Shown one piece after another: positions 44,584 through 57,746 of a stretch of 64,000 bases of DNA. Under the pieces are notes generated by a model that saw only the letters and a list, made by a program, of their open reading frames with translations, made no database searches and was not told the DNA's origin. This stretch comes from Anisus vortex (lineage: Eukaryota > Mollusca > Gastropoda > Planorbidae), in assembly GCA_949126835.1 (NCBI GenBank), contig OX421499.1, positions 23,126,990 through 23,190,989 of the forward strand, given 5' to 3'. The translations under genes and the position numbers were made by a program. The stretch's first letter is position 1. Each line of letters opens with the position of its first letter.

Positions 44584-46673
44584 GTAAGTAAACTGTTTCT
44601 TATATATTAAGAATACTATCCTTTTTTAATTTACTGCACCAAGTTTTCATTTGTAATATTTATATTTTAGAAAAAATATCACATACATTTCAATGTATAA
44701 TAATAATTACATAAACAAGATTTTTTAATTTGCATAAATAAACAGTTATTTATTACATTCACATCTATCCAGGGATACCATCTCATGTTTGACACCCCAG
44801 TTGGCTGTGGAAAAAGTCGATGGTATGGTGCTGCAGCAACTGTACGCCCAAAAGAAGGGAGCTATGTGTATGGGGTCATCTGGGATGTTCACTATGAGGA
44901 TATGGACAACTTAGATAGGTAGATTTGAAAATTGTTACAATGAATCTTTTTTTTTTTCTAATTGTAGATAAAAGCAACAATTCTTTAGTTATCTAAGGAG
45001 CAAATGTTATTACATAGATGGAAACTTTTACATTCATGGTACAAAAGTCAATTTCTAATCATTCAGTGACAATGGGGTGTAGTAAACAATAAATTTAATG
45101 CAAAAGCTATGTGCTGAGGAACTACATTTAAATGAAATAGAATTCACGAATATTGGACTGGGTGTGATAGTTTTTCTTTTTTTTTTGTGTATGATACAAC
45201 AAATCCAGTGTATCTCTTCTGTTAAGGGGAAAATACTATTCATTATGTTTTGCTCCTTTTTTAAAACTATTTTAGGGGGGTGTACACAGAAGTCTTGTAA
45301 TTGTATGGGGTAGAGGCCTACTACTACTAGCAACAGTATTGTTGACAAATATCGTCATGCCATTCATTTATGTGTCAGGCCACTAGCAGAGATTGTGTTG
45401 CTTTACTCTGGCCCAGTTCTAGAGGCATGAGCACTGTATGCTGTAGTCTAGCAGGCTTATTTAGTATGTTGTAGAAAGTTTTGTTAACTTCAAATCAAAT
45501 ATCAAGTCATAATTTTCCAGTTTGGTATTATAAAATGGAAAACTAACAGCAGGACATTTTTTTTTTACTATTGAGGATCTATTGAGAATAATTCACAAAT
45601 GAGTCATTACTATAACACCTATTCTATTACAAGCAGTGTGGAGTGGCAATGCATACTTTGAATTTAGTCATATTTAGCAGATTTTATCCAATGTAAACAG
45701 ATCTTTGCTAACTGATCTTTGCTCATGAACAATGTTAAAAAAAACTTTTTTCAAAATTCTTTTTTTTCATGTTTATTTTGGGGTATGTGGATTAGACTGC
45801 ATGTTTGTTTTACCATACTAAAGGTCTTGAGCTTGAACCCAGTTTAACACCAGGGTTTTTACAGGTCTGGGAGTGGGGGGGGGGGGGGTAGCTGAATGTA
45901 TTTCTGATTCTACCCAAATTGATAGGGTACCAGAAATTAGTTGAGGCTTTAGTAAAGGCAGCTGGGCATTGTGCTGGTCACACAGTGGTCTTTTATGCTA
46001 TGACCTGGAAGCTGGTGGACACTGTTTCACTAGCTCTATAGACCAACTTGTTGTGAAGCTGGCACTTTTTCTTTTTCTGGGGCTTATTTGGCTTAAACTC
46101 AACTCTAATGTGTTTTGAAAAATGATAATTTGGGAAGTAAATTGGGAAGTAAATTAAAAAATTAACTTAGCCCTAAAGAGTTAATGTTTGGTTGATCAAT
46201 GAGAAGACATATTTTAGGCATATTTGGAATGGTAGATGATACATTTTGGCTATATACAAATATGGTGAACATTTTTAAGTAACATTTTGAAAGCTCATTA
46301 ATGATATAAACATACATTATTATGAATCTAACTTAATTTTTTTTTTCTTGTTAACAGTCAAGAGGCTTACTACTCTCCCATTGAAGTGCAAGTGGAAAGT
46401 AATGGAGAAACGCTTAAATGTAGAACTTATGAAATGCAGGAGAAAACCACTGGTTACTGCCTTCCCAGCCCACACTATAAGAAGGTGCTGATTGAAGGAG
46501 CTCGACAGAATGGTTTACCGGAAGAGCACATTGAGTACCTGGAAAGCTTTGAAGACAATGGTGTTACTACCACTCCCCCCAACTACCGCAAAGTCATGGA
46601 CATGGTGGAGATGTTCAGAAATGAAGAAGAGAATAGCAATGACTTGGATAAATTTAAGAAAAATTGTTCATAA
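44464..46673 (+). CDS. Gamma-glutamylcyclotransferase-like gene 1, 3 exons, 193 aa
   Basis: Exons 44464-44583, 44773-44918 and 46358-46673 join to 582 nt. GGCT enzymes convert gamma-glutamyl amino acids to 5-oxoproline plus the free amino acid, in the cytosolic glutathione (gamma-glutamyl) cycle. Seen: YFSYGSNLL (12-20, the YGSN substrate loop), YVYGVIW (71-77), Glu91 in LDSQE (aligned with human catalytic Glu98), CRTY (110-113) and LPSPHYK. Human GGCT is 188 aa. Introns are phase 0 and phase 2. A second gene with the same structure follows at 50360. The C-terminal tail is longer and more acidic than in the second copy. Polyadenylation-like AATAAA sites lie at 46719 and 47651. Confidence 0.95.
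44773..44918 (+). CDS. GGCT1 exon 2
   Basis: Acceptor ctatccag|gga. Reads GYHLMFDTPVGCGKSRWYGA through YEDMDNLD plus 2 nt. Donor gatag|gtagat. Confidence 0.95.
45780..46085 (+). repeat. Old SINE family B copy in GGCT1 intron 2
   Basis: Degenerate head (gagcttgaaccc), body ggcagctgggcattgtgctg and gctatgacct, and a final ctttttctttt tail, as in 12186-12452. A G run lies at 45879-45888. Confidence 0.8.
46358..46673 (+). CDS. GGCT1 exon 3
   Basis: Acceptor ttgttaacag|t. The first base completes Ser89, followed by QEAYYSPIEVQVE and on to the stop TAA at 46671-46673. Carries the glutamate equivalent to human Glu98 and LPSPHYKKV. Confidence 0.95.
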
Positions 46674-49600
46674 ATTTCAGGGAAAAAAAACTTATTCTCT
46701 ATTACTTAAAGAATTCTTAAAAATAAAACATTTTTACGAGGCTGCACTTTATATAAAGACATATGGAATTTTAGTTTGTCATTTTATACAAATTAAAAAT
46801 AATTCATCCAAAAGAAATACAAGCTATACTACCAAATTTAATTTACCAGCAGCATGATTTGTTTGATGAATATTTTATTTTAAAATTTTATATTTATATG
46901 GATACCTTCTAAAAAGATCATTTTGGTAGTCTCTTAACAAATTTTAGGCAGTAACTTTAAAAAAAAACTAAAGTTAGGCAAACAATTGTTTACTTGCAAA
47001 TATGATTTTAATTCATAATATTACTTTTAGGACAGTGTTGAAGAGTCGAATGATGTATTAGTTAGTATACCATCACAAAATCTGCTGAGATTTTAGGACA
47101 AGAAAAAAAATTCTTTCACCATGAAAATAGTTTTCCTTAGTAAAGTATTTTTAGCTCTAATTGTGATGAACTGAGAGTTTAAATCTGAATTAATGCAGAT
47201 GACTGGTTGCAGAAAATAAATATGTTGTTAGTGTACATATTTTTTGGTTGGAAAGTTTATCTGAAGCCTGCTTGTAGGCTGCATTTTCATGTAATTTAAT
47301 GGCATTTTGAAAATCATTGTAATACGTAGTGGATGCAAAGGAATAATCCAGGTGAAAAACAGCAGTCACATTTAACTTTTTTTTTTAAATTATGGATCTT
47401 GGTCTAATATATTATAGTGTGTACTGAGATACTTTTAAGTGAAAAAACAACAACTTAGTAATATTTGTATGAGAAAAGAAGAAAGCATTGTGTTGTGGAG
47501 AAGTAGGTGCACAGTCCACCTTTTAAAAATGAATATCTCAAATGTCATTGCTGTTTTCCTATGGACTCTTCAAATGTTTGATAACTTAATCATACTTCAT
47601 GCAAACAAGGTGGAAACAAAATGTCTTATATCTCCAATACAAGTCTGGATAATTAAATAAAGATAAATTGATCACAAGTTTTTATCTTAGTAAGCTTGTA
47701 CATCTTACTTTTAGACAGTAAAATTATCCTCAGCAACGGTAAATTGTTAATACTAAATATAAATATGTTATGCTACCCCACGAACTGGTACGGAAGCCAG
47801 TAAAAATATTTTTTCATCCATTGGGATACTAAACTATTGAAAAGTGTTACTGTTTATCTTTTTTTATCTTCTCAAATCGACTGCATTTACCGTAACAGGT
47901 GTAATTTTGCATAACATTGGACCCAATTAATCAATTATAGATCTTTTTGACTATATTTAATACATAGATTCCATTAAACACTCAACTCTTAATATCTTAT
48001 TTTTCCTTCTTTAGTAGTACCATTCCATGGGGTTGCATCACAAATGTGAGTAAAAAAAAATATTTCAAATTGATCGTTTAAGGCCCTTTTTTTGAATCTC
48101 ACTTATGGCTGTGCAATCTGTTTCTGACTGTGACTTTAAAATATTTAAACATTTTCTCACTATTTGCTGCTTTTAACTATAAACATAGCACACACATATT
48201 AAATTAAACTAACAAATGATTGCTGTAAATTTGTTTGGTCTGATTTGTTTGTTTGATTTTTTTGTCTACTCATTTTATAATATATAATAGATTATTTTAT
48301 TTCTGTATTTTTCTTTTTAAAAATTGTTTTTATTGGGTTTTCTTTTGTTTACTTATAAGTTTTTTTCATTAGCCCAGATTTTAAAAAGCCTAGATGAAGG
48401 CATGTATGTTTTAAACACAGAGTTATAGTTATAATGATTAGTTTACATTTGGTTAAAAACTTTATTTAACAGAGATAACTATGTTTTGCAATCATTATTT
48501 TTACTGTGGTATATGAATCAGTTTTGTCCAAATTTATAGCAGTATTTATATAGTCTTGTCCTTTTAAACAAAAATTTAGTATTGTAAAAATAGCAACAAC
48601 ATTTGTTTTAACTTTCACTTGGTCTTATACACAACAATTTGCAGTAATACCAGACAAAATGCAAAATTTACGCAAAAAAAAAAAAAGGTTGTATAGATCA
48701 AATAATACTTTTGTCAAAATTGTATAATTTTGAGATATTGAATAATCTTTTTTCAACCCAGTTTTGGGTAAATGGGCAATACATTGGTAGATGTGCATTG
48801 TAAGTATTTTTTCAAACCAAAGGGCATGACAATGTAACATAGGAGGTTTTAGATTTTTTATATTCTAAATTGTAAGTAGAGATAGTCACACAATAAAAAA
48901 AAATATTTTCTATATAAAAGCAAATGAGCTTATTGTTCATTTTAATGGGAAAAAGTTTCTTTTTATTATGCATATTTTGTTGCTAGTTAAATAATTAGTA
49001 TGCTGTGCAAATATTCCACCGTTTTAAGTGGCAGATTTTGTATATTTGAAGTAACAATTTTTATTTTTTAATGTTGAAAAGTATTTCATTTTGTATTGTA
49101 TCAGGGTCCATAGGGTTTGTGAAGGTTTGAAAAAAAAATGATTTGATCTGGACAAGTTTGTGAATTTCACAAAAATGGACAGCATGAAAAATTACTTATT
49201 TTGAATTTTTTAAAAAGGGAATAATCATGTAGCTAAGTTGAAAAGTCTGTAATAAAACTCTATTCATGTAACTTTGGACACATATATACACCACCTGTAA
49301 ACATTCAATTAGGATATTTTATAAACGCCAGTAAAAATTAGTTTGTGAATTTTTATCAAAGTTTTGTGTTTTAAAATGATTTTAGAGTAAGAATTAAGAA
49401 CCCTGCACAGTATCCACTTGAATGCTGAATAAAACGTTATGATTTTATTATCCATGTTAGTAGAAATTGAATTCACTGCAGTTTCTCCACGTACAAGGGA
49501 TTATTTAGTTAAAACAAGGAAAAGGAAACATGAGATAAAAATATGGACCTGGGAAAAAAGAAACCTTCCAATTATGATAAATTTTGGTGTGTTTTTTTTA

Positions 49601-50359
49601 AATACTTCTTTTTAACTGTTTTTTTTTTTAAATACTTTTGAACAGAAGTCTTGTAATGCATTAGACGAGCGTTTCCCAAAGTTTTTTTTCTGTGTGACAG
49701 TTATTTTTATACCTCTATTTCTTGACGCACTAGCATACCCGTATATACTGGTACTCCCTATGCTTAAAGATATGAACTTCCACACCATTTTTTTAAATAT
49801 TACTTTTGATTATACTCAAGGGATAAGCTAAAACTGGGTTCAAATATCATGAATATTCTTTATTATTAATGAATGTTTGTATATGTTTCTAATATACAGT
49901 ATTCACAAACATAAAGTGTTTTTATACACACCACCTGCATTTTATTTATTAAATATTTTTTACCTACTTATGTTGTTGTTTTTTTTGTTTCTCAAAATTA
50001 ACTTGTTTTTGTGTTGTTATATATAGTTTGGCCGTTGTAATGGCATAGAAGCTAGTAACGGTGGTCTTAGTTAATCTGTTAATGATTGGGTTTAGTACAC
50101 ATAATAACTTTTCCTTACAGAGATTCAGGATAAACCTGATAAAGTTGTTGGTGTCAAGTAACAAAAAGCAAAGCCAAAGCAAAGGTTACATAGTTTTCTT
50201 TTTTAAATAGATAGCTTTCCTTATTGAGTAATCTATCTTCATCTGTACTTTATATACAGACATTTCCTCCCAAGAGAAGATAATATTCAGATGTGGGATT
50301 AAGTTCTAAAAGGAAAGCACACATCTTGTTGACCTGGCTTGTGTTGGAGTTCTGTAAAG
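46674..50359. other. Spacer between the two GGCT genes
   Basis: 3.7 kb of AT-rich DNA. The first part is the likely 3' UTR of GGCT1. No transposon family from the rest of the window was recognised here. Confidence 0.5.
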
Positions 50360-50479
50360 ATGAACGGAGAGATTCACAACAGTACCTTTTTGTACTTCTC
50401 TTATGGAAGCAACTTGATGAAAGAGCGGATTCAAATCAACAATCCAACAGCAGAAATGTATGGCGTTGGAAAGTTGACT
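50360..50479 (+). CDS. GGCT2 exon 1
   Basis: MNGEIHNSTFLYFSYGSNLM through YGVGKLT, 40 codons, donor act|gtgagt. Confidence 0.93.
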
Positions 50480-53400
50480 GTGAGTAGCTTGTAAATCATT
50501 CTGAGTATTAGTGCAACTTTGATTTCAAGCACATTAAATAAGTTGACAACCGCCACCAAAAATGGGTCGTTTTACATATATGTGGGTGATTTTAAGATGA
50601 TTTCAGTGCTGCCTTTTGCTGCCTAAGGACTTAACAAATAGTCTCTGAGAAAAATGGATGCTTTCCCATAAACAGACTGAAACTTAACTCAGGCACACAT
50701 GTTTCCTGAAACAACCTTTTTAATTTAAGCTTACAACTTAAATGAGAGCAGCAATCAGAGTAAATTTGTCATCTTCACACATTTTTTCTTATAAAAAATG
50801 ACAGGGTGTTATAAATATATAACAACATTAAAAGTTACTAAAATATTGATAAAATAATAACTATTTGTTTTGTTTTCAAAATCCCTATATAAAATTTAAA
50901 AGCCACAATGTAATGAATATCTGTTAAAAATTGCATGATAATTGGTAAATAAATATAAAAAACTATTGTGGAATATAAGGCAAAAGAACTAAGTTTAAAA
51001 AAATACCCACTATATAACAGACAATTCTAGAAAAAAAAAAAGAATATTCAATTTACCATAATCTTCTAGTCTAACTTTAAATGGTTTGTTGTAAGATATT
51101 TTCCACACAAAGACAAGATGTTAACCTTTATATTGATGCATAGTAATATAGAGTTAGACGCCTTTTTTATATTACTGTAGTGTAATTATGTTAAAAATTA
51201 AATGAAATAATTTTCTAATGTATACTCATTTCTAATGCAATTTGTACATTGAAATAATGTTACTAAGTTTCCCAAACTAAATATCTTAGATCCGGGAATA
51301 ATTACATTAAACAAATGACATTTAGGTCAATTTTGATAAACAAATGACATTTAGGTCAATTTTAAGATATTATGCTTTAAAAAGAACACCACTACAAATG
51401 TGTGTATAAATGATAAATACCGTAATTAGAAATTAAAAACAATATTGATATCCAACACCTCTAGAACATATTTTTGGCTGTAGCTCAAAATGACTTTTGT
51501 TTACAGTGTAGGGTCACAAATGGATTTGAAAATTTTATTTTATTGTGCATAAAATAGTCATCCTTCTGCCAACCAAGCCACAGAAGAACAGTTTACTCTC
51601 TTGCAGGCAATGCCATACAAACATATTGACATGTTTTTTAAAAAAAAACGTTCTCTGTTTTTTGAAGAATGTGTTGTTTATGATAAGTTTATGGGGCATG
51701 ACTGTGTGCACAAGATTCATCATCATTGGCTCCATAGTCTGGGAAGATGATAAGATTTGCACTCTTGCATGAGATTAGTTAGACATTAAAATGGTCATAA
51801 AGTAGCTTCAATAATATATTACATCAATTGAAAAAAAGTGTGATATGCTTTTTGTTTCAGGGATGGCGTTTGACATATGATATACCATTGGACTGTGAAC
51901 CAAGCCTTTGGTATGGGGCTTCAGCTACCATTCGCCCTGGAGGACCCAATGACTATGTGTATGGTGTTGTCTGGAAAATTAAATGTGAGCACATGACCTA
52001 TTTAGATAGGTAAGCCATTGGTGTTAAATACTATATGATACGGATGATTTGTTTTGTTCCAACTAGGGCCTAACCAAATAGATGTTTTAACTGTAATATA
52101 CCGTATAAGTCGCACTTTTTTTACCAAAAATTTCGACAAAAGTAGGGGTGCGACTTATACACCGGACACTGTTTTTAAAAAGTTCGAAAAACATCACTAC
52201 TCTGTCATAAAGTTTCTTACATAACCCGTATAGTTGATTGTAGTGATGTAGAATTGCTAGGATATGCCTAGGCCGACATTTTACATTTAGAAAACTTTCG
52301 TCTGTGTAAATATTACTATCTATATGTAACTGAAATTGAAATGGACAAATATTTTAGTTTTTTTTTCTGACACCCACCCTCTTTTCTTTTGAACTTTTGG
52401 GCCGATTGTATATTGCCGAAACGTAGCGTAAGTTTAAAGGCGGCATTTTTTTGGTAGGCTTATTGAACGCAAATTACAGTATGGAAAGAATCGTAAATGT
52501 ATGAAAGCCTGTCTATGTAGGTAGGCCAATAAGCGTAAGATGCGTTTTATTTAGTATTTAAGGTCTAGGCTTATAGGCTATAGCCTACTAATAAGGCAGT
52601 GTTGAGCATTCCGATAAGACCGCCCCAGGTCTAGGCGATGTTTCCAAAAGTACGATCGGCAGATAGACGCGCGAAATGTCAATAGTGTGTTTTATTTTTC
52701 ATTAGTTGCATGTAAGAGTTGAAAAAAAAACACAGCTTATTATTTGTAGATCGCGCAAACGCACTTGAAATCAATACAAACAATGTTAATGGTAATTAGG
52801 ACACATGTATAGCGCGTCATAAATGCCGGCGCCTCCCAGTCTCCAGTCTAGGCGATATTGAGTCTAATGACGTACTTCAAAGACTTTTTTATGTGTAGGA
52901 TAGGAACTTGTTTAGGGAAAGACTTAGATGAAGAAACACATACCTTACTTTCCCATCTCACTAATGTCTGTAGGCCTATTGATCGGTTGTTTAAAATAAA
53001 TGAAGCCCTGCCTTTATTCGATTATATTTGCCTTATGCACGATTAAAACCATTTTTTAAGGAAAGTTTCCAAATTAAGGTGAATATTTAGTAACTTTTAT
53101 GTTTAAAAGTTATGCATTTTTGAGATATTAAAAGGCAGTATAACCCGGGAAGTCGGGGTGCGACTTATGCGCGGGTCAATGACAACATATAAGAAAAAAA
53201 AACTTAAACTAGAAGTGCGACTTATACACCGGTGCGACTTATACGCGAGTATATACGGTATTCAAGTTATATATGGCATCAATGTATGTATATCTTGGAC
53301 AGGTTTGAATAAGAATCATGCCATAACCAAAAACTTGTTGATATTTTTGCAGTAACAGAAAAGTTATTCCATGTGGGGAAATACATGTACTTTAAAGACT

Positions 53401-54020
53401 AAATAACATTCAATTAGAAAATTTCATTTCAAGAAAATAAAATGGAATCCAATTGCATGTTAACTTTTTTAATAATTATAATTAACAAAATTATATATTT
53501 AAAAATTCAAATTTTATTATATTATATCATGTGGAGTCTATATTTCATTTACTTGTAACTATTAGTGTATGTATTCTTTGCTGAGAAATGGGGTATTTAG
53601 CTGAGGCAAATGTCTGAGGCGATTTCCAGTTAGGCCTTAACTGTAATAGAAGTAGTTCAGATGAAAGGTTTTCTATTCTAATTTTAACCTGACACGTTTT
53701 GTGACCTAGACTTTTTTTCTTATAGTCAAGAGACTCACTACCAGCCCTTTGAGGTCCAGATTGAGATGAGCGATGGTCATCTGGTGAAATGTCGCAGCTA
53801 TGAAATGCACCAGAGAACAGCAGGCAACCATCTGCCCAGCCCTCACTACAAAGAAATCATTGTCAGGGGTGCCAAGCAAAACAATCTGCCGGAAGATTAC
53901 ATCCGCTACTTAGAAGGTTTCCCAGATAACGGCCTGTCCTCCCCACCACCCAACTACCTCAAGGTCATGGATATCGTTCAAAGAATGGCTTTGGAAAGCA
54001 ATAAAAATTGTGAGAGTTAA
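50360..54020 (+). CDS. Gamma-glutamylcyclotransferase-like gene 2, 3 exons, 187 aa
   Basis: Exons 50360-50479, 51861-52009 and 53726-54020 join to 564 nt. The intron positions and phases are the same as in the gene at 44464. Seen: YFSYGSNLM (12-20), YVYGVVW (72-78), Glu92 in LDSQE (matching human Glu98), CRSYEM and LPSPHYK. The reaction is as for GGCT1. Exon 2 has one extra codon relative to GGCT1, and the C-terminus is shorter. Identity to GGCT1 in exon 3 is roughly 60% by eye. Intron 2 carries a TA-flanked transposon. Both copies look intact, so divergence rather than decay is the history. Confidence 0.95.
51861..52009 (+). CDS. GGCT2 exon 2
   Basis: Acceptor tttgtttcag. Reads GWRLTYDIPLDCEPSLWYGA through CEHMTYLD plus 2 nt. 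Donor gatag|gtaagc. Confidence 0.95.
52099..53260. mobile_element. TA-flanked DNA transposon in GGCT2 intron 2
   Basis: Left end taccgtataagtcgcacttt. The reverse complement of the right end reads taccgtatatactcgcgtat then aagtcgcacc, an imperfect inverted repeat with TA at each border. Repeats of gtgcgacttatacaccgg lie near both ends. 1162 bp. The interior has a short open frame (52858-53046) but no recognisable transposase. Tc1/mariner or pogo affinity is inferred from the TA borders. Confidence 0.82.
53726..54020 (+). CDS. GGCT2 exon 3
   Basis: Acceptor ttcttatag|t completes Ser90, then QETHYQPFEVQIEMSDGHL through ALESNKNCES and TAA (54018-54020). Confidence 0.95.
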
Positions 54021-57000
54021 CCCTGTACATCTGCTAGCAGATGTATCATGTACTCAATTGGGTTGTATGCATATTTTTTTTATAAGACTCAAAATATAAT
54101 TATTTTTTTTTAAATGGGTGTTTTTTTTAGATTGTAGTGAATCATTTTTATTCTATATTCATATACATGCAATGCATCTATTAATGAAATACTTGTGATG
54201 ATCATTTTTTACTGTGTGTTTAAAAAATGTTTTGGTTGCTCAAAAAAAATAATGTAAAATTACATTTAAAAGAAAAGTAACGAAAAAAACAGCTTTAACA
54301 GTGGTACAGTTGTATGTATCACTTTAAGTAATGCATGATGTACGAAAATAATGTTTTAATAAATGGTTAGATGAATTAGATATAATTTAAAGCAATGCCG
54401 ATATCTTGTGCATTGTAAATTGATGTCATCATTTTACAGTTCACTTAAATTTAAATCATCATTTGAAACAATCCAGATGTCTGCTATCAGTTACAAATGA
54501 ATTTCACCTTGTTCTGTCTTGAGGGATATATTATTATATATGCAAGGGATCTAATGATAATTGTAACACTATTTTTCTGAGCAATCAAAAACAAATGCAG
54601 CTCTTTTTTCACAGTTGACCTTTTGTACAGTTTACCATCTCTTACCAATATATTCACTGACCCTCGCTTGGTATGACATATTTGCATTTATTACCTACAC
54701 TTATTTATTTCTCCAAGTACAGCAAATGCAGATTTTTTAAACCTCACAGAATTAAGACATTTAAAAAATTTTTAACCGTATGGTTAATTTTCTTTTTTTT
54801 TGTAATCTGTGTTTATTGGCACCAGCTTATTATTCTAATTTATTTTAACACAAATTTTTCTATTTGCTCATTTTATTCTAAGTCGGCTGTATTCAAGCTC
54901 ACTATGGTTTCACACTTACACTGTTGCATTTGTAATGAATTGAAGTTGTATAGTGCTGAATGACCATCCTATAGACCATGATAAGTGGCCATGTGATTTC
55001 TTTCATGTCCCCCCCCCCCCCATTTCCCCTATGTGTAGCTTATATTTCATTTCTCTTAAATTAAAATAATGCAGAGAGTCCATTTGTCTTTTTCCAATTA
55101 AGTTTTTGAAAGGAAGTAAATGGCAAAAATGCTTGATTTAAAAATGAAATATTAACAAAAATGGTCGAGAGACTCTAGAAATATAGGGAAATTACCATTT
55201 ATATTTGTTTTAGTTTAAAATTAAATTCTAATGAGCTTGCTCCTGTATAAAATCTAATTAGCTAAGACCTAAGTTTCAAAATATATTGTATCAGTTTTTG
55301 AAAATATTTACATCTATATATTTGGATTTGTTGTAATTTTTCTTTGTAAAATTGTATATTTTGAGTTTTAAATTTGACTTTTAGACATGATATACCTGCT
55401 TACAATTTTTCGGTCATTGTGTTATTTTTTTAATATGTTCTTAATATTAGAAAACTTCATTGCCATTTTAAATATGTCATTGTTTTTATTATTATTTTTT
55501 TTAAGCCATCTGGCTTTTTTTAGGTAAAGTTGTAATCAAAACAAATTACTGAAATTATTTGTGACTGTAGCTCGCTTGTTTAAAACTTGAAACTCTTATA
55601 GTTACAGATAATTTCTGGTGAATGCATTTTTTATTATTTTTTTTTCCATGTTTTTTTAGGTCAATATTTGCTGTCTCCACCTGTTAAAGTTTAATTTTAA
55701 AGCTTTGTTCAATGAAATCTTTAATGTAACAGATAACCTTACTCCGTTATTATTTTAGACTTTTAAGTTTTACCTATTTTTTTTTATTCTTGCTTATAAA
55801 TATCCACTCAACTGTGATCATCGGGCATAATAAACCTTTCTGAGCTGGCCTCTTTTACTGGCCAGGTTTTAAGTTGAATACATTTTATAAGTAACATGGA
55901 TGTTAGGATATTAGATACATTTTTATCACTTTCTCTTTGAAAATGAACAAAAAAAACAACAACAAAAGACAGACAGGATCCAGCAGCTATTGCAATGAAT
56001 ATTTTATAACCAATCAATGCAATGCCATCTCAGCAGGGTAGAATGGCCTGAGTGATGCCATGGTTTTGATATTAAGTTGTTTTTTTTTTATATTCCATCA
56101 CTGAACATATCCAGCTGTATGCATAAACAAAATGTTTTTGAAGTGCCTATTGCCTTAAGATAGTCATGATTGTGTGTGTGTGTGTGTGTTACTTCTTGTA
56201 TTTTTTTTTTTTAAATGATAGGGATTGATCCATGGCCCATCACAGAAACCTCTCTCTCATCCCCATCCTTTTAATGTTACTCTTTGTGACTGGATCACTG
56301 TCCAGCTAGCCCATGGGTGCCAGTTTTTATACTTTGATATATAAATATTTCCCCAGTGGGCAATGTGGTTTAGCGGCTAAGCTAACACTCTAAGCTAACA
56401 CCTCATATGTGAATAGCTAACTTCCCCTGCTGTAGTGATTACAAGATCTTGAAAGAGAATTTATAAATTTACAATATATGTTCCTTATTCAAAATGTATA
56501 TTTTACAAAAAAATATTGTCAATATACATTTATTTGATATATATTATATATAATTGTACTTTGTTCTGTGTACATTATATACATGTTGTAAAAGAATGCA
56601 CTATTCCATTGAAGTAATATTATTTTTAAGTCTTTCATAAAATCTGTGAAAAGTAATCAACTGGAAATGAAAATCTTTTATAATATTTATTTATCAGCCT
56701 TACAACCTGGCTCACTAATAAATATTACTAACAGGAAGTTAGCGTCAATGGATGGCATTAAATTGTTGAGTGTCTCGTTACTTAGAGAATTCTCCTCTTC
56801 GGCCTGAATTCCACCTGTATCTGTGTGATTTGTGCCCCCCCCCCTCCCAGTCTAGAGACACACTAAGGATGGGTGTTAAAAACATTTTTTTGTGGCCCGC
56901 ACCTTCCCAACCTTTATTGCATTTTCAGATAGAAATTTATTCTTGGAAATGTGATTCTTGAGGCAGTCAGGCTGCGGCCAGAGCTGCGCCCTAGATGCTG

Positions 57001-57740
57001 TTGCCTCCCCTTCCCAAAGTTATTTGTTGACTATACTACTCAATACACTGTAGGCCTATGCATCATTGAATTCTATTCTATGTCTTGCTTTTATGAAGAT
57101 GATTACATTGTTACATAACAACATTACCTCAAACAGCACATTTAGTATGTATTGATCTGTATGTTTTTTATTTATTTTGAAAGGGTAATGTTAATATTTC
57201 TTCATCGTCTGTACCCTGTTTAATGCCAATCATATTAGATGCAAGATTTAAAGTCATGCAGCCATCCACATCATAGCTCTCCTTGAATGCATAACATTTG
57301 CAGGTTTTGAAAAAAGAATCAAAATTTTCAATCAATCATTTTTATTATATGAGCTACACTGTAATCCAGTTATAGCTTGGTCCTAATCCCTCCCTCATTA
57401 ACCCAGATGTAAAAAAAATGCATTATTGATTATTGCAGCATAATATTTGTGTTACATCACACACATGAGATTAACCAGATTCTTTATAGTTCCCTTTTTT
57501 TACATTGTCTAGCCTCCCTTCACCCCGCCCCCACTTATTCGACATAACATTCTGCAAACAACTTTTGAGCTCTGCTGTGTTGTCCCCGACAACAGCAGCG
57601 CCTGTTTTAAATGAATTGAAAAGTTCAATATAGCAACCTTTTTTTATAAGGTGTAAAACATATGCCAAAAGTTTTATTTTTGAAAACTTCACTTACTGGA
57701 CACAAATCATTTGTTTTTGGCCAATATTGTATTAGACTAC
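54021..57740. other. GGCT2 3' UTR and AT-rich intergenic DNA
   Basis: AATAAA-type sites near 54355 and 55830. A (tg)n run at 56172-56190. C runs at about 55009 and 56837. A possible SINE head fragment (ggtttagcggctaagcta) near 56369. No gene recognised. Confidence 0.45.
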
Positions 57741-57746
57741 AAGCTA

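Noticed and set aside
52858..53046. Open frame inside the transposon of GGCT2 intron 2
   Set aside because: Short, no transposase motif and not supported by splice sites.
50360..54020. Second GGCT copy as a pseudogene
   Set aside because: All splice sites, the frame and key residues are intact.
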